A stretch of 64,000 bases of DNA from Dietzia sp. JS16-p6b (lineage in GTDB: Bacteria; Actinomycetota; Actinomycetes; Mycobacteriales; Mycobacteriaceae): the NCBI RefSeq assembly GCF_003052165.1, contig NZ_CP024869.1, positions 3,072,001 through 3,136,000 on the forward strand, read 5' to 3'. Positions 48,568 to 57,158 of this stretch are shown here, piece after piece. The notes under the pieces were generated by a model, which was not told the DNA's origin, searched no databases, and worked only from the letters and a program-made list of their open reading frames with translations. Both the position numbers and the translations under genes were made by a program. Position 1 is the stretch's first letter. Every line of letters starts with the position of its first letter.

Positions 48568-50322
48568 TCAGCCCGGGGTGAGGTCGGCGCGCGCGAGAAC
48601 GCGCAGCAACCCGGGTGCCAGTCCGTGGAGCCGCATCCCGATCCGGGACTCGGCGGTCACCGCGACGACGGCGCGGTTATCGTCGGCGGCGCGCACGATC
48701 GCACGGGCGACCTTCTCCGGGCTGTAGTTGCGCCGGGCGTACTGCCCGGACGCGGCGCGCCGGGTCCTCTCCTGGGAGTCCTCGTCCATGCCGACGTAGC
48801 GGGTGGAGCGGCTGATGCCGGTGTTGACGAAGCCGGGACACACCACGGTGACGCCGATCCCGTGGCGGGCCAGGTCGGCACGAAGGGACTCGCTCAGGGC
48901 CAGCACGGCGGCCTTGGTGGTGCCGTAGGCGGGCAGGATGCGCGAGGGGAGGAACGCCGCCGCCGAGGACACGTTGACGAGCTGGCCGCCGGTCCCGTGG
49001 TCGCGCATCATCTCGCCGAAGACCCGGCAGCCGTGGATGACACCCCACAGGTTGACGTCGATGACCGCCTGCCAGTCCCGGAGGGTGGTCTCGAGGAAAC
49101 CACCACCCATCCCGATTCCCGCGTTGTTGATCACGACGTCCGGGACGCCGTGGCGCTCCTTCAGATGGTCGGCGAACTCCTGCCACGCGTCGGAGTCGGT
49201 CACGTCGAGCAGGTACGGCACACCCGTGCCTCCGACGAGTCCGACCTGGCGGGCCGTGCGCTCCGCGCCGTCGAGGTCGCGGTCGGCGATGACCACGGTG
49301 GCCCCGCGCGATCCGTACTCGACGGCCGTGGCGCGGCCGATGCCGCTGCCCGCGCCCGTGATGACGACGAGCTCTGCGAGCCGCCCGTCGACGGCCCGCG
49401 CGTTCTCCGTCCCCCCGGATCCGCTGACGGACCGTATGTGCTCGTCGACCAGTGCGGCGACCACCGCGGGCCGGTCGCTCACCACCCAGTGCCCGCCGAC
49501 GACGGGACGCACGTGGACGTCCTCCGCACCGAGCCGCGCGCATTCCTGCAGGGCGGGCGTGACGAACACGTCCCGGGTCGGGGTCAGGACCTGCACCGGG
49601 ACCGAGGTGTGACGCCGCCGGGGGCGTAAGAGGTGGCGGCGCATGTTGGCGCGGTACATCTCGAGCCCGTTGACCAGATCGCGCTCCGGGCGCGCGACAT
49701 CGTCCGGGGACACCTCGGCGGCTCCGCGTCCGATCGCGACGATCCGGCGCCCGAGCCCGGCCCCCACGCTGCTGCGCCACAGGGCCTCGGGCAACCACGG
49801 GAGGTGGAACCATCCGATGTAGGTGGAGGACAGGGACTGGGTGAGCATCGGGGCGGTGCGCTCGCGCCCCTCGCCGGTAATCCACAGGGCGACCAGGTCG
49901 AGGCACGGACCCGAGATCGACGTGAAGCTCGCCGCACGCGAGGCCGCGCCGTCCCCGGTGACGGCGTGCCACGTCTGGATCGATCCCCAGTCGTGCCCGA
50001 GCAGGTGCACCGGCCTGTCCGGAGACACTGCGTCGATGACGGAGTCCAGGTCGGCGGCGAGCTGGTCGGTGGAGTAGCCGGCCCGCGAGGAGGGCGCCTC
50101 GGAGTCCCCGGCACCGCGGACGTCGTAACTGACGACCCGGTAGCGGTCGGCGAGTTCGTGGGCGAGGCCGTCCCAGACGCTGCGGTTGTCGGGATAGCCG
50201 TGGATGCAGACGAGGGTCGGGGCGTCGGCCGGGCCGGTGATCGAGACCGCAAGAGAGAGGCCGTCGGTGGTCGACACGGTGGTCAGCTGTGTGTCTGCGA
50301 CCTGCCTATCGGCGCCGCTCAC
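48568..50322 (-). CDS. EphD-like alpha/beta hydrolase - SDR fusion
   Basis: Two-domain enzyme of 584 residues. Residues 1-290 form an epoxide-hydrolase-type domain with HGYPDN and the nucleophile elbow LLGHDWGSIQ (Asp nucleophile). Residues 310-584 form an SDR with VITGAGSGIGRATA, NNAGIGMGGGF, VNVSSAAAFLPS and YGTTKAAVLALS. This is the layout of mycobacterial EphD, whose SDR domain acts in mycolic acid modification. GTG start overlaps the stop of the M24 gene by 4 bases. Substrate unknown. Confidence 0.85.
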   Translation of the reverse strand: MSGADRQVADTQLTTVSTTDGLSLAVSITGPADAPTLVCIHGYPDNRSVWDGLAHELADRYRVVSYDVRGAGDSEAPSSRAGYSTDQLAADLDSVIDAVSPDRPVHLLGHDWGSIQTWHAVTGDGAASRAASFTSISGPCLDLVALWITGEGRERTAPMLTQSLSSTYIGWFHLPWLPEALWRSSVGAGLGRRIVAIGRGAAEVSPDDVARPERDLVNGLEMYRANMRRHLLRPRRRHTSVPVQVLTPTRDVFVTPALQECARLGAEDVHVRPVVGGHWVVSDRPAVVAALVDEHIRSVSGSGGTENARAVDGRLAELVVITGAGSGIGRATAVEYGSRGATVVIADRDLDGAERTARQVGLVGGTGVPYLLDVTDSDAWQEFADHLKERHGVPDVVINNAGIGMGGGFLETTLRDWQAVIDVNLWGVIHGCRVFGEMMRDHGTGGQLVNVSSAAAFLPSRILPAYGTTKAAVLALSESLRADLARHGIGVTVVCPGFVNTGISRSTRYVGMDEDSQERTRRAASGQYARRNYSPEKVARAIVRAADDNRAVVAVTAESRIGMRLHGLAPGLLRVLARADLTPG

Positions 50323-51212
50323 GCCGCGGCCTCCGAGGTCGTCGTGGTCTCGGGCGTCCCCGGAGCCTCCCCCGACCCGCAGGCCAGACCCTGCCGCCTC
50401 CACCGGCGCACGTGGGGGGTCTCGTCGTCGAGCCACACGGCCGACCCGTCCGGCCGTACCAGCAACGCCTCCTCGAACTTGACCCCGACGTCGCGGAAGC
50501 CGATGTGCGGTTCGACCGCCCACAGCCCGGGTTCCGGGCGGTGGTCGGAGATCTTCCCGGACGCCCACAGCGGTGACCGGTTGTGCGCACGCTCGACCAT
50601 GAGGTCGCCGACGAGCGTCCGCACGGCGCGACTGCCGAAACCGAACGCGATGAAGCGGGGGATGCGGGACTCGATGTCGCCGACCTGATGGGCGATGACT
50701 CGACCGGGGTAGACGCGGTGCCGGTTGTCATATCCCTGCCGACGGATGAGCTCGTCGACCTCGAGGTAGACCTCACGCAGTGTCGCGCCCTCGGTGATGA
50801 GTCGCGGGATGAGGTCCCGGTGGGCGGCCAGATCGGTCATCAACTCGTCGTGGATCGCGTTCTCGCCGAGGACGCGGGCGTAGCCGATGTCCCCCACGGC
50901 GCGGTCCAGGACCGGTGCGACGTCCAGGATGTAGGGCATCCCCTCGCCCAGTCGGCGACGGGTCGGGAAGAAGTGAACGGGCGTTGCGAAGCCGCGGAAG
51001 GCGGTCCGGTCGCCGAACCACGCGAACGGGGTGTGGAACCACTCGCGTACTCCCCGGTCGGTGAGCCACTCGTGCAGCCGCGCGGCCACCTCTCGTTCGG
51101 TGACCCCCTCGTCGAGGGTCGCGGCAACGCTCTCGGCGCAGTCGTAGGACAGTCGCTGCACGGTCCGGTAGCGCTGCAGGAACGTGGCATCCGTCACATC
51201 ACTATGAGACAT
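50319..51212 (-). CDS. M24-family metallopeptidase-fold protein
   Basis: Creatinase/aminopeptidase-fold protein of 297 residues. Likely metal ligands are in ILDVAPVLDRAVGDIGYA (two Asp, near residue 108), RVIAHQVGD (His), WAVEPHIGF (Glu) and VKFEEALLV (Glu). The N-terminal creatinase domain is absent, as in methionine aminopeptidase-size members. The real reaction may not be peptidolysis, given its place as first gene in an oxidation-type operon. The ATG at 51212 lies inside an inverted repeat. Confidence 0.75.
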   Translation of the reverse strand: MSHSDVTDATFLQRYRTVQRLSYDCAESVAATLDEGVTEREVAARLHEWLTDRGVREWFHTPFAWFGDRTAFRGFATPVHFFPTRRRLGEGMPYILDVAPVLDRAVGDIGYARVLGENAIHDELMTDLAAHRDLIPRLITEGATLREVYLEVDELIRRQGYDNRHRVYPGRVIAHQVGDIESRIPRFIAFGFGSRAVRTLVGDLMVERAHNRSPLWASGKISDHRPEPGLWAVEPHIGFRDVGVKFEEALLVRPDGSAVWLDDETPHVRRWRRQGLACGSGEAPGTPETTTTSEAAA

Positions 51213-51240
51213 GGCGTCCATCATAGACACCATGTCTCAT
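51204..51240 (-). promoter_or_regulatory. Nested inverted repeats, probable TetR operator
   Basis: Arms ATGAGACAT (51204-51212) and ATGTCTCAT (51232-51240) are perfect complements 19 bases apart. A second perfect repeat AGACA-CCA-TGTCT lies inside at 51225-51237. The left arm contains the start codon of the first operon gene. Position and symmetry suit the TetR protein encoded at the operon's end. Confidence 0.65.
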
Positions 51241-51291
51241 TAAGCAAGGGCTGTCCCGCGGACAGCTCGAGCCGGCCTGTCGGGGAGCTTC

Positions 51292-52368
51292 CTATTCACG
51301 ATCCTCGAGGGCCGTGACCCGCGGGTCCGGGTCGGTCGTCGCGGCCTTGTCGGCGACCACCCGCTCGACGACCAGGACGATCACCACCACCACGACGCCG
51401 GCGGCCACCGCGGCCAGGACCACCGGCCAGTCGGAGCCCGGAGCCAGGACGTCGGCCTCCTCGGTCTGCCACGGCCACAGGGCTCGCAGGGACCCGAGCA
51501 TCAAGCCGGCCATGGCGATGAGTGTGGGCTTGCGGAAGTCCTCCAGCAGCCGGTCGAGGATCTTGACGAACAGAGAGATGCCGACCAGCGCGCCGAGCGC
51601 GAACACCCCGAGGTAGGCGACGTTCCGGTCGTCCACCGCGCCGAGTGTCGGGGCGTACAGGCCCATCGCCAGCAGCAGGTACGAACCCGAGACCCCGGGC
51701 AGGACCAGCGCGCAGATCGCCACCGCCGCGGCCACGAACACCAGCAGGTAGGAGGGGTCGCTGATCGCCCCGCTCGGCAGCCCGGACAGCACGAACGCCA
51801 GTGCCGCACCGCCCGCGAAGATCAGTCCCAGCGCCCAGCTCCGTCCACCCGGGGTGGCCCGCGCCATCCCCAGCGGCACCGCGATACTCGCCGCGACCAT
51901 GCCGAGGAACAGGCCGCGGGCGAGCTCCGGGCTGCCCTCGACGAAGCCCTTGAGGACTCCGGCCAGGGTGAAGACCATCGCGAGCATGCCGACGGCGAGC
52001 GGCAGTAACAGCCACCAGTCCACGTGGCGGAAGGCCGCCGCCGTCCGCTCCCGACGGTCCGGACCGAGGACCGCCGACCTCATCCCGTCCACCACGTGCG
52101 CGCCGGAGTCCAACAACCGCGGGTACACGCCGGTCACCAGGGCGACGGTGCCGCCCGAGACGCCGGGGACAAGCTCGGCCATGCCGATCAACCCGCCCCG
52201 GATTCCGTTACCGACCACCCCGAGCGGTCCGGGCCGGGCGGGCAGGGGCGACCGCGGGTCCAGATCCGCGTCGGCGACAGGGTCGTGGTGGACCGACTCC
52301 GCTGCGGGGCCGGGGGGCGTGCCTCCGGGTTCAGGGGTGGACGCGGGCCGTGGTGACTCGACTGACAT
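51292..52368 (-). CDS. DUF368 membrane protein
   Basis: Polytopic membrane protein of 358 residues. DUF368 proteins carry two related motifs, seen here as AELVPGVSGGTVALVTG near residue 62 and ALVLPGVSGSYLLLAMGLY near residue 220. Some members have recently been tied to polyprenyl-phosphate recycling across the membrane; I treat that as possible only. About nine helices. The Pro-rich start (residues 1-45) is poorly conserved. ATG at 52368 fits the domain better than upstream starts. Confidence 0.85.
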   Translation of the reverse strand: MSVESPRPASTPEPGGTPPGPAAESVHHDPVADADLDPRSPLPARPGPLGVVGNGIRGGLIGMAELVPGVSGGTVALVTGVYPRLLDSGAHVVDGMRSAVLGPDRRERTAAAFRHVDWWLLLPLAVGMLAMVFTLAGVLKGFVEGSPELARGLFLGMVAASIAVPLGMARATPGGRSWALGLIFAGGAALAFVLSGLPSGAISDPSYLLVFVAAAVAICALVLPGVSGSYLLLAMGLYAPTLGAVDDRNVAYLGVFALGALVGISLFVKILDRLLEDFRKPTLIAMAGLMLGSLRALWPWQTEEADVLAPGSDWPVVLAAVAAGVVVVVIVLVVERVVADKAATTDPDPRVTALEDRE

Positions 52369-52524
52369 CTCTCCAGTTTCCCCGACGACCCGCCCCGAAG
52401 CCCAGTCACCACCCCGTCCATGCGCGATCAGGGTGACCAACCCGTCACCTCCCGGCCGTCTAGACTCGGCCGGACCGAGGAAGCGCACTGGTGCGAGGGT
52501 CCACGGCGAGGAGGGGAGCGCGTC

Positions 52525-53211
52525 ATGCCGATGCACTACCCGCCGCTGTCCGACGGCACCTACCGCTACGGCGATCCACCGCGGCCCCTACCCTCCCCCG
52601 TCCCGGGCCCGGATCCCGCCGAGCAGGCCCCGCACCCCCACGAACGACATGAGCAGTCCGGCTCACACCCGCCGTCCGGACCGGGGGGCGGGCCGGGCGG
52701 CGAGCGGTCGAGCGGCAGGACCGCGGCCGCCGTGATCGTCGGGGGGTTGGCGCTCGTCGTCGTCGTCATCCTCGGCGCGGCACTCACCGGCCCCGGCTCC
52801 GACTCCGGCACGGGGCCCGCCGATTCTCCCCGGGGACCGTTGCCGCCGCAGGCCTGGCAGGCCCCCGAGCGCGCGCCGGGCGGGCTGTTCGACGTCGAGG
52901 GGCGGTTCACCGTGATGTCCTCCCCCGGCGAACCGGTCTCCGGCGACGGATCGGGCTGCGACCTGCCCCTCACGCTCTCGGACATCGGCGAGGGCACGCG
53001 GATCACGCTGTCCCAGGGGGTCTCGACGCCGCTCGGCAGCACCATGCTCGCCTACGAGGGGGGCGACCTCTCCTCCTGCACCTTCACCTTCGACTTCGGC
53101 GAGGTCCCTTCGGGTGCGCCCTTCTACCTGATCGAGATCCCCGGACGCGGTCAGCTCACCTACACCGAGGACGAATTGCGCGCGGGCGTGGACATCACGC
53201 TCGGGCGGTGA
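52525..53211 (+). CDS. Membrane-anchored protein with extracytoplasmic domain
   Basis: Protein of 228 residues, function unknown: a Pro/His/Gly-rich cytosolic part to residue 66, one transmembrane helix (AAAVIVGGLALVVVVILGAAL, slightly over residues 66-87), a Pro-rich linker, and a compact outer domain with Cys near residues 150 and 194. GGAGGGG precedes the ATG. Divergent from DUF368. It looks like a MmpS- or DUF4307-like plan but matches neither clearly. Confidence 0.65.
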   Translation: MPMHYPPLSDGTYRYGDPPRPLPSPVPGPDPAEQAPHPHERHEQSGSHPPSGPGGGPGGERSSGRTAAAVIVGGLALVVVVILGAALTGPGSDSGTGPADSPRGPLPPQAWQAPERAPGGLFDVEGRFTVMSSPGEPVSGDGSGCDLPLTLSDIGEGTRITLSQGVSTPLGSTMLAYEGGDLSSCTFTFDFGEVPSGAPFYLIEIPGRGQLTYTEDELRAGVDITLGR

Positions 53212-53270
53212 GGCACCCGGGTCCGCCGCGCCGGCTCGGCGGGACCCCATCGCCCGTCACCCCGCCGACC

Positions 53271-53311
53271 GGTTGACCTGGTGACCTGGTGGCCTGATGA
53301 CCAGGTGAACC
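53271..53311. repeat. Imperfect inverted repeat upstream of the beta-propeller gene
   Basis: GGTTGACCTGGT (53271-53282) and ACCAGGTGAACC (53300-53311) pair at 11 of 12 positions with a 17-base loop that itself repeats CCTGGTGRCCTG. It follows the gene ending at 53211 and may be its terminator or an operator for the next gene. Confidence 0.5.
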
Positions 53312-53393
53312 GTTGACCGCGCGAACCTCGCTCCGTACACTCCCCAATGCCAACCGGACACTTGTCCAGAAGACGTTGCCCTCGGGAGCCGCC

Positions 53394-54716
53394 GTGAACC
53401 GCCCGTCCGTCCTCGCCCGTGCCGCCGGCGCCCTCGCGCTCGCGGCGGCCACCGCTCTCGCCGGCGTCGTGTCCGCGCCGTCAGTCTCCGCCGCGACCGC
53501 CGAGTCCCCCTACGTGAACCCGGCCGAGGGCCTACGCAATGTGCTGTGGGTGGGCAACAACTGGGAGGGCACCGCGGACGCCGTGCAGCCGGACGGCGAC
53601 TACCATCGGATCGCGCGGATCAACATCATCCCGGACCGCAACGAGCGCCTGGTGGAGATCCACCGCGACCCCGCCCGCCTCGCCCTGTACTACGGCATCC
53701 GCCAGATGGTCGGCGAGGGCCACGACCAGTACGTGGACGACATGTACTCGACCAAGGACGGCCGGAACCTCATCGTGTCCCGGCCCAGCTTCGCCGACGT
53801 GGTCTCGATCGACATCGTCACGGGCGAGATCGCCTGGCGGTTCCCCGTCCAGGGGTTCCGTTCCGACCACATGGCGGTGAGCCCGGACGGGTCGCAGGTC
53901 GCCGTCAGCGCCTCGACGGCCAAGGTCGTCCACGTCCTCGACACCGCCACCGGCCGGGAGATCGGCACCTTCCCCTCGGGGGACAACGCGCACGAGAACG
54001 CCTACATCAAGGGCGGCACCCAGATCGTCAACGAGTCGATCGGCAACGTGTGGACCCCGCTCGACCAGCCGTGGGCGGACGTCACCAAGGGCGAGCGGGT
54101 GCTGCAGTTCGTCGACGCCGAGACGCTGCAGATCATCAGGCGCGTCGACCTGCGCGCCCGGCTCGCCGAGGCCGGCCGACCCGAGCTCAGCATCGGGGTG
54201 CGACCGATGACCTTCTCCCCGGACTACCGGTTCATGTACTTCCAGGTCTCGTTCTTCCACGGCTTCATCGAGTACGACATCGACGCCGACAAGATCACCC
54301 GCATCGTGGACCTGCCCATCACACCCGCCGGCGACGTACCCCGGGAGGCCCACCTGCTGGACTCCGGCCACCACGGAATCTCGATGAACCCCCAGGGCAC
54401 CAAGATCTGCGTCGCGGGCACCATGAGCGACTACGCCACCGTGGTCGACCGGGAGACCCTGCAGCACGGGCCGCTGGTCTCGACCGGGCTCAAGTCCTAC
54501 TGGGTCACCACCGACCTCACCGGGGACCACTGCTTCGTGTCCTGGGCCAAGAGCAACACGGTCAGCGTGCTGTCCTTCGAGACCGGAGAGGAGGTGGCCC
54601 AGATCCCCGTCGGGTACCACCCCCAGCGCATGAGGATCGGCGTGGCGCCGCGGGAATGGAACGGCAACCCGGTCCCGCTCCCCGAGCCGGGAAACCCCCT
54701 GCCCGTGTTCTCCTGA
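53394..54716 (+). CDS. Exported YVTN-type beta-propeller protein
   Basis: Predicted secreted protein of 440 residues. The signal peptide ends at SVSA-AT near residue 32. The rest is a repeated beta-propeller: MYSTKDGRNLIVSRPSFADVVSIDIVTGE, MAVSPDGSQVAVSASTAKVVHVLDTATG, and TFSPDYRFMYFQVSFFHG, each a blade with a D-G turn. GTG start with GGGAG upstream. Such proteins often bind partners on the cell surface; no catalytic site is evident. Confidence 0.75.
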   Translation: MNRPSVLARAAGALALAAATALAGVVSAPSVSAATAESPYVNPAEGLRNVLWVGNNWEGTADAVQPDGDYHRIARINIIPDRNERLVEIHRDPARLALYYGIRQMVGEGHDQYVDDMYSTKDGRNLIVSRPSFADVVSIDIVTGEIAWRFPVQGFRSDHMAVSPDGSQVAVSASTAKVVHVLDTATGREIGTFPSGDNAHENAYIKGGTQIVNESIGNVWTPLDQPWADVTKGERVLQFVDAETLQIIRRVDLRARLAEAGRPELSIGVRPMTFSPDYRFMYFQVSFFHGFIEYDIDADKITRIVDLPITPAGDVPREAHLLDSGHHGISMNPQGTKICVAGTMSDYATVVDRETLQHGPLVSTGLKSYWVTTDLTGDHCFVSWAKSNTVSVLSFETGEEVAQIPVGYHPQRMRIGVAPREWNGNPVPLPEPGNPLPVFS

Positions 54717-54780
54717 CCGCCGGGACCGGCGCCGGCCGCTATCCTGGGGCACCGGCGGACACCGACGGCAGGGAGGAGGC

Positions 54781-56112
54781 GTGGGGGTGGTCAGAATCCC
54801 AGGGGAGGACGCCGACGACGCCCACTCCCGAGCCACGGACGACTTCTCCCGACCCACGGACGTCGAGCGCCTCGTGTCGGATATCGACCTGTCGCCGTTC
54901 CTCGGTCGGCCCGCCGACCCGGTGGAGACCCCGCTTCCCGATCCCGTCCCGGTCTCCCCGGCCACCCCCCCGCTCCTGGCGCTCCGGGACCTCCTCCTCG
55001 ATCCGAGGTTCACCGGCCTGTTCGCCCGCGCCCTGCGGGAGGCCGACCCGGGTTTCCGCGAAATGTTCCCGCGTGACGCCTCCGGGGTACTCGGCGAATT
55101 CGTGCGCGCCATGACGTGGGCGCTCGAGACCGTCGAGAACGCCCGGGGGAACGAGGCCGAGGTAGCCCAGGTGGTGGAGTTCGCCCGCCACCTCGGCGCG
55201 GACCACCGCAAACTCGAACTGTCCGCCCGCCACCACGAGCGCTTCGGCGACGCCCTCACCAGCACTCTCCGCCACCTGGCCGGCCCCGGCTGGGACGACC
55301 GGTTGGCCACCACGTTGGGCACGGTGTACCGGGTGCTGACGACCGCGCTCCGGGAGGGGGCGGCGGCCGGGCACGGACCGGCGAGGGTCGGCGCGACCGT
55401 GGTGGAGGTTCTCCGGCCGACCCGCGACGTCGTGGTGGTCCGATTGATCACCGATGTGATGGTGGAGTACCACCCCGGCCAGTACCTCAGCGTCCTGACC
55501 CCGTACACCGCGGGCGTGTGGCGCCGGTTCAGTCCGGCGATCCCGGCGAATCCGGCGGGCCAGATCGAGTTCCACGTCCGCGACGTCCCCGGCGGCACCC
55601 TCAGCGGGTCCCTGGTCCGCGGCGTCGGGGTGGGCGACCGGTGGGTCCTCGCGCGGCCGCTCGGGCTGCTCGAGGTGGACCGCACCGAACCCGTCCGCGA
55701 CGTGCTGATGATCGCCGGTGGCACCGGGATCGCCCCGCTGCGCTGCCTGCTGATGGACATGATGCGTCACGGTGCCAACCCACGGGTGCACCTGTTCTAC
55801 GGCGCGCGTCACCCGGGCGACCTCTACGACCTGCCCACCCTCGTTGACCTGGCCGCCACCGCACCCTGGCTCACCATCCAGCCGGTCTCCGAGCAGGACA
55901 CCGACCCGTGGTGGGCCGGCGCGCGGCAGGAACTGCCCCGCACCCTGCACCGCCGGCAGACCGGGACACTGGTGGACGTGGTGACCGGCTGGGGGTCGTG
56001 GGCGGACCGGCAGGTGCTCATGGCCGGGTCACCCGAGATGCTCCGCGCCACCGTCCGCGGGATGGTCGCGGTCGGCACCCCGCGGGAGAACATCAGCTTC
56101 GACCGGCCCTGA
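54781..56112 (+). CDS. Flavohemoprotein-like globin-reductase
   Basis: Protein of 443 residues with an N-terminal globin-like domain (about 60-200) and a C-terminal ferredoxin-reductase module. The likely heme His is in VVEFARHLGADHRKL near residue 140. Flavin contact is GVWRRFSPAIPANPAG near residue 245, and the NAD site is MIAGGTGIAPLRCLL near residue 315. This plan fits nitric-oxide dioxygenase or a related haemoglobin reductase. GGAGGAGG precedes the GTG at 54781. A 55-residue acidic front extension is unusual for flavohemoglobins. Confidence 0.8.
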   Translation: MGVVRIPGEDADDAHSRATDDFSRPTDVERLVSDIDLSPFLGRPADPVETPLPDPVPVSPATPPLLALRDLLLDPRFTGLFARALREADPGFREMFPRDASGVLGEFVRAMTWALETVENARGNEAEVAQVVEFARHLGADHRKLELSARHHERFGDALTSTLRHLAGPGWDDRLATTLGTVYRVLTTALREGAAAGHGPARVGATVVEVLRPTRDVVVVRLITDVMVEYHPGQYLSVLTPYTAGVWRRFSPAIPANPAGQIEFHVRDVPGGTLSGSLVRGVGVGDRWVLARPLGLLEVDRTEPVRDVLMIAGGTGIAPLRCLLMDMMRHGANPRVHLFYGARHPGDLYDLPTLVDLAATAPWLTIQPVSEQDTDPWWAGARQELPRTLHRRQTGTLVDVVTGWGSWADRQVLMAGSPEMLRATVRGMVAVGTPRENISFDRP

Positions 56113-56147
56113 CCCGACGGCCGCGCCCACGCGGGCCCGGCCGTGGC

Positions 56148-57158
56148 TCAGGCTTCTGCGGCGTCGTCTGCGCCCGCATCGGCGGCTCCGGCCGCGACGT
56201 CGTCGCCCGCGGCCGTGCCCTCGCCGAACCCGCCGGCACCCGGGACCGCAGGCGGCGCCGCGCCCTGCGCCGGGACGGTGTCTTGCGTTGCGGGGGTGCC
56301 TTGCGTCGCGGGCGCGCCTTGCGTCGCGGGGGTTGTCGGCGCCGGGCTCGTCGGGCTGGTCGTGGTGGCCGGTGTGGTCGGGCTGGTCGTGGGCGCCGCG
56401 CAGGGCTGGAACACGCGGCGGAACCGGTCCGGGACGCCCAGTTGCTCCAACTGCTCGCGGCACACGTCGGACGACGGCTCCGCCAGGAAGACCCACGAGT
56501 CCTCGCGCCAGGACAGCAGCTCGAGTTCGCCGTCCCGGCCACTGACCAGCAGGAACCGCCCGTCGCACTCACGTACGGTCGTGCCGTCTCCCAGCTCCCC
56601 GGCCACGAACTCCGGCGAACAACGCTCGGCGACCCCGGGCGGGCCTGTCGTGGTGGGTGTGGTCGGACGCGGGGTGGTGCGGGGCGTCGAGGTCGTGGTC
56701 TCGGTGGTGGTCGTGGGTGTGGCCACGGGCTCGCGGTCGCCGCCCCCAGCGGTGACCAGCCACACGATCAACCCCGCGACCAGTGCCACCGCGAGCAGGA
56801 TCGCCAGAATGATCCACGGGGTCTGACCGCCGCCGTTCCTCCAGTCGCCGCCGTCGCCGTCGCCACCGTCGCCCGGGGGTGGCACGTCCCCGGGCGGGGG
56901 CACGTGGGACTGCGACGGCAGGTCACCGGTCGGGAAAGCGCTGGTCGGGTAGGCGCCGGTGGGCGCCGCCGCGGCGGGCCCGGCGGGATACTGTGACCAC
57001 GCGGTCCCCGTACCCTCGCCCTCGACCGGCGGGAGACTCTCGGTGGGCGGTTCCGTGGGCGCATTCGGTTCGGTGGGCGGGTCCGTGGGCGCATTCGGCT
57101 CGGTGGGCGGGTCGACCTCGCCGCCGCCATCCTCACCGCCGTCGCGTGGCCCGGTCAC
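56148..57158 (-). CDS. Membrane protein with Thr/Pro- and Ala-rich low-complexity ends
   Basis: Protein of 336 residues, unknown function. A Pro/Glu-rich repeat (PTEPNAPT) opens it, followed by a cytosolic Pro-rich part, one transmembrane helix near residue 115 (WIILAILLAVALVAGLIVWLV), a Thr/Pro linker, and an outer domain with Cys near residues 180, 192, 230 and 248. The end repeats ATQGAP/ATQGTP and becomes Ala/Gly-rich. GTG start overlaps the upstream hydrolase stop by 4 bases. Confidence 0.65.
   Translation of the reverse strand: MTGPRDGGEDGGGEVDPPTEPNAPTDPPTEPNAPTEPPTESLPPVEGEGTGTAWSQYPAGPAAAAPTGAYPTSAFPTGDLPSQSHVPPPGDVPPPGDGGDGDGGDWRNGGGQTPWIILAILLAVALVAGLIVWLVTAGGGDREPVATPTTTTETTTSTPRTTPRPTTPTTTGPPGVAERCSPEFVAGELGDGTTVRECDGRFLLVSGRDGELELLSWREDSWVFLAEPSSDVCREQLEQLGVPDRFRRVFQPCAAPTTSPTTPATTTSPTSPAPTTPATQGAPATQGTPATQDTVPAQGAAPPAVPGAGGFGEGTAAGDDVAAGAADAGADDAAEA
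57041..57113. repeat. 30-base tandem repeat inside the membrane-protein gene
   Basis: Two 30-base units (57041-57070 and 57071-57100) and part of a third differ at only two positions. They encode the PTEPNAPT-type repeat of the gene at 56148-57158. Unit number could vary between strains through slippage. Confidence 0.75.

Noticed and set aside
53271-53311. Short repeats considered as a CRISPR array
   Set aside because: Only one inverted repeat with internal partial repeats, no spacers and no cas genes.
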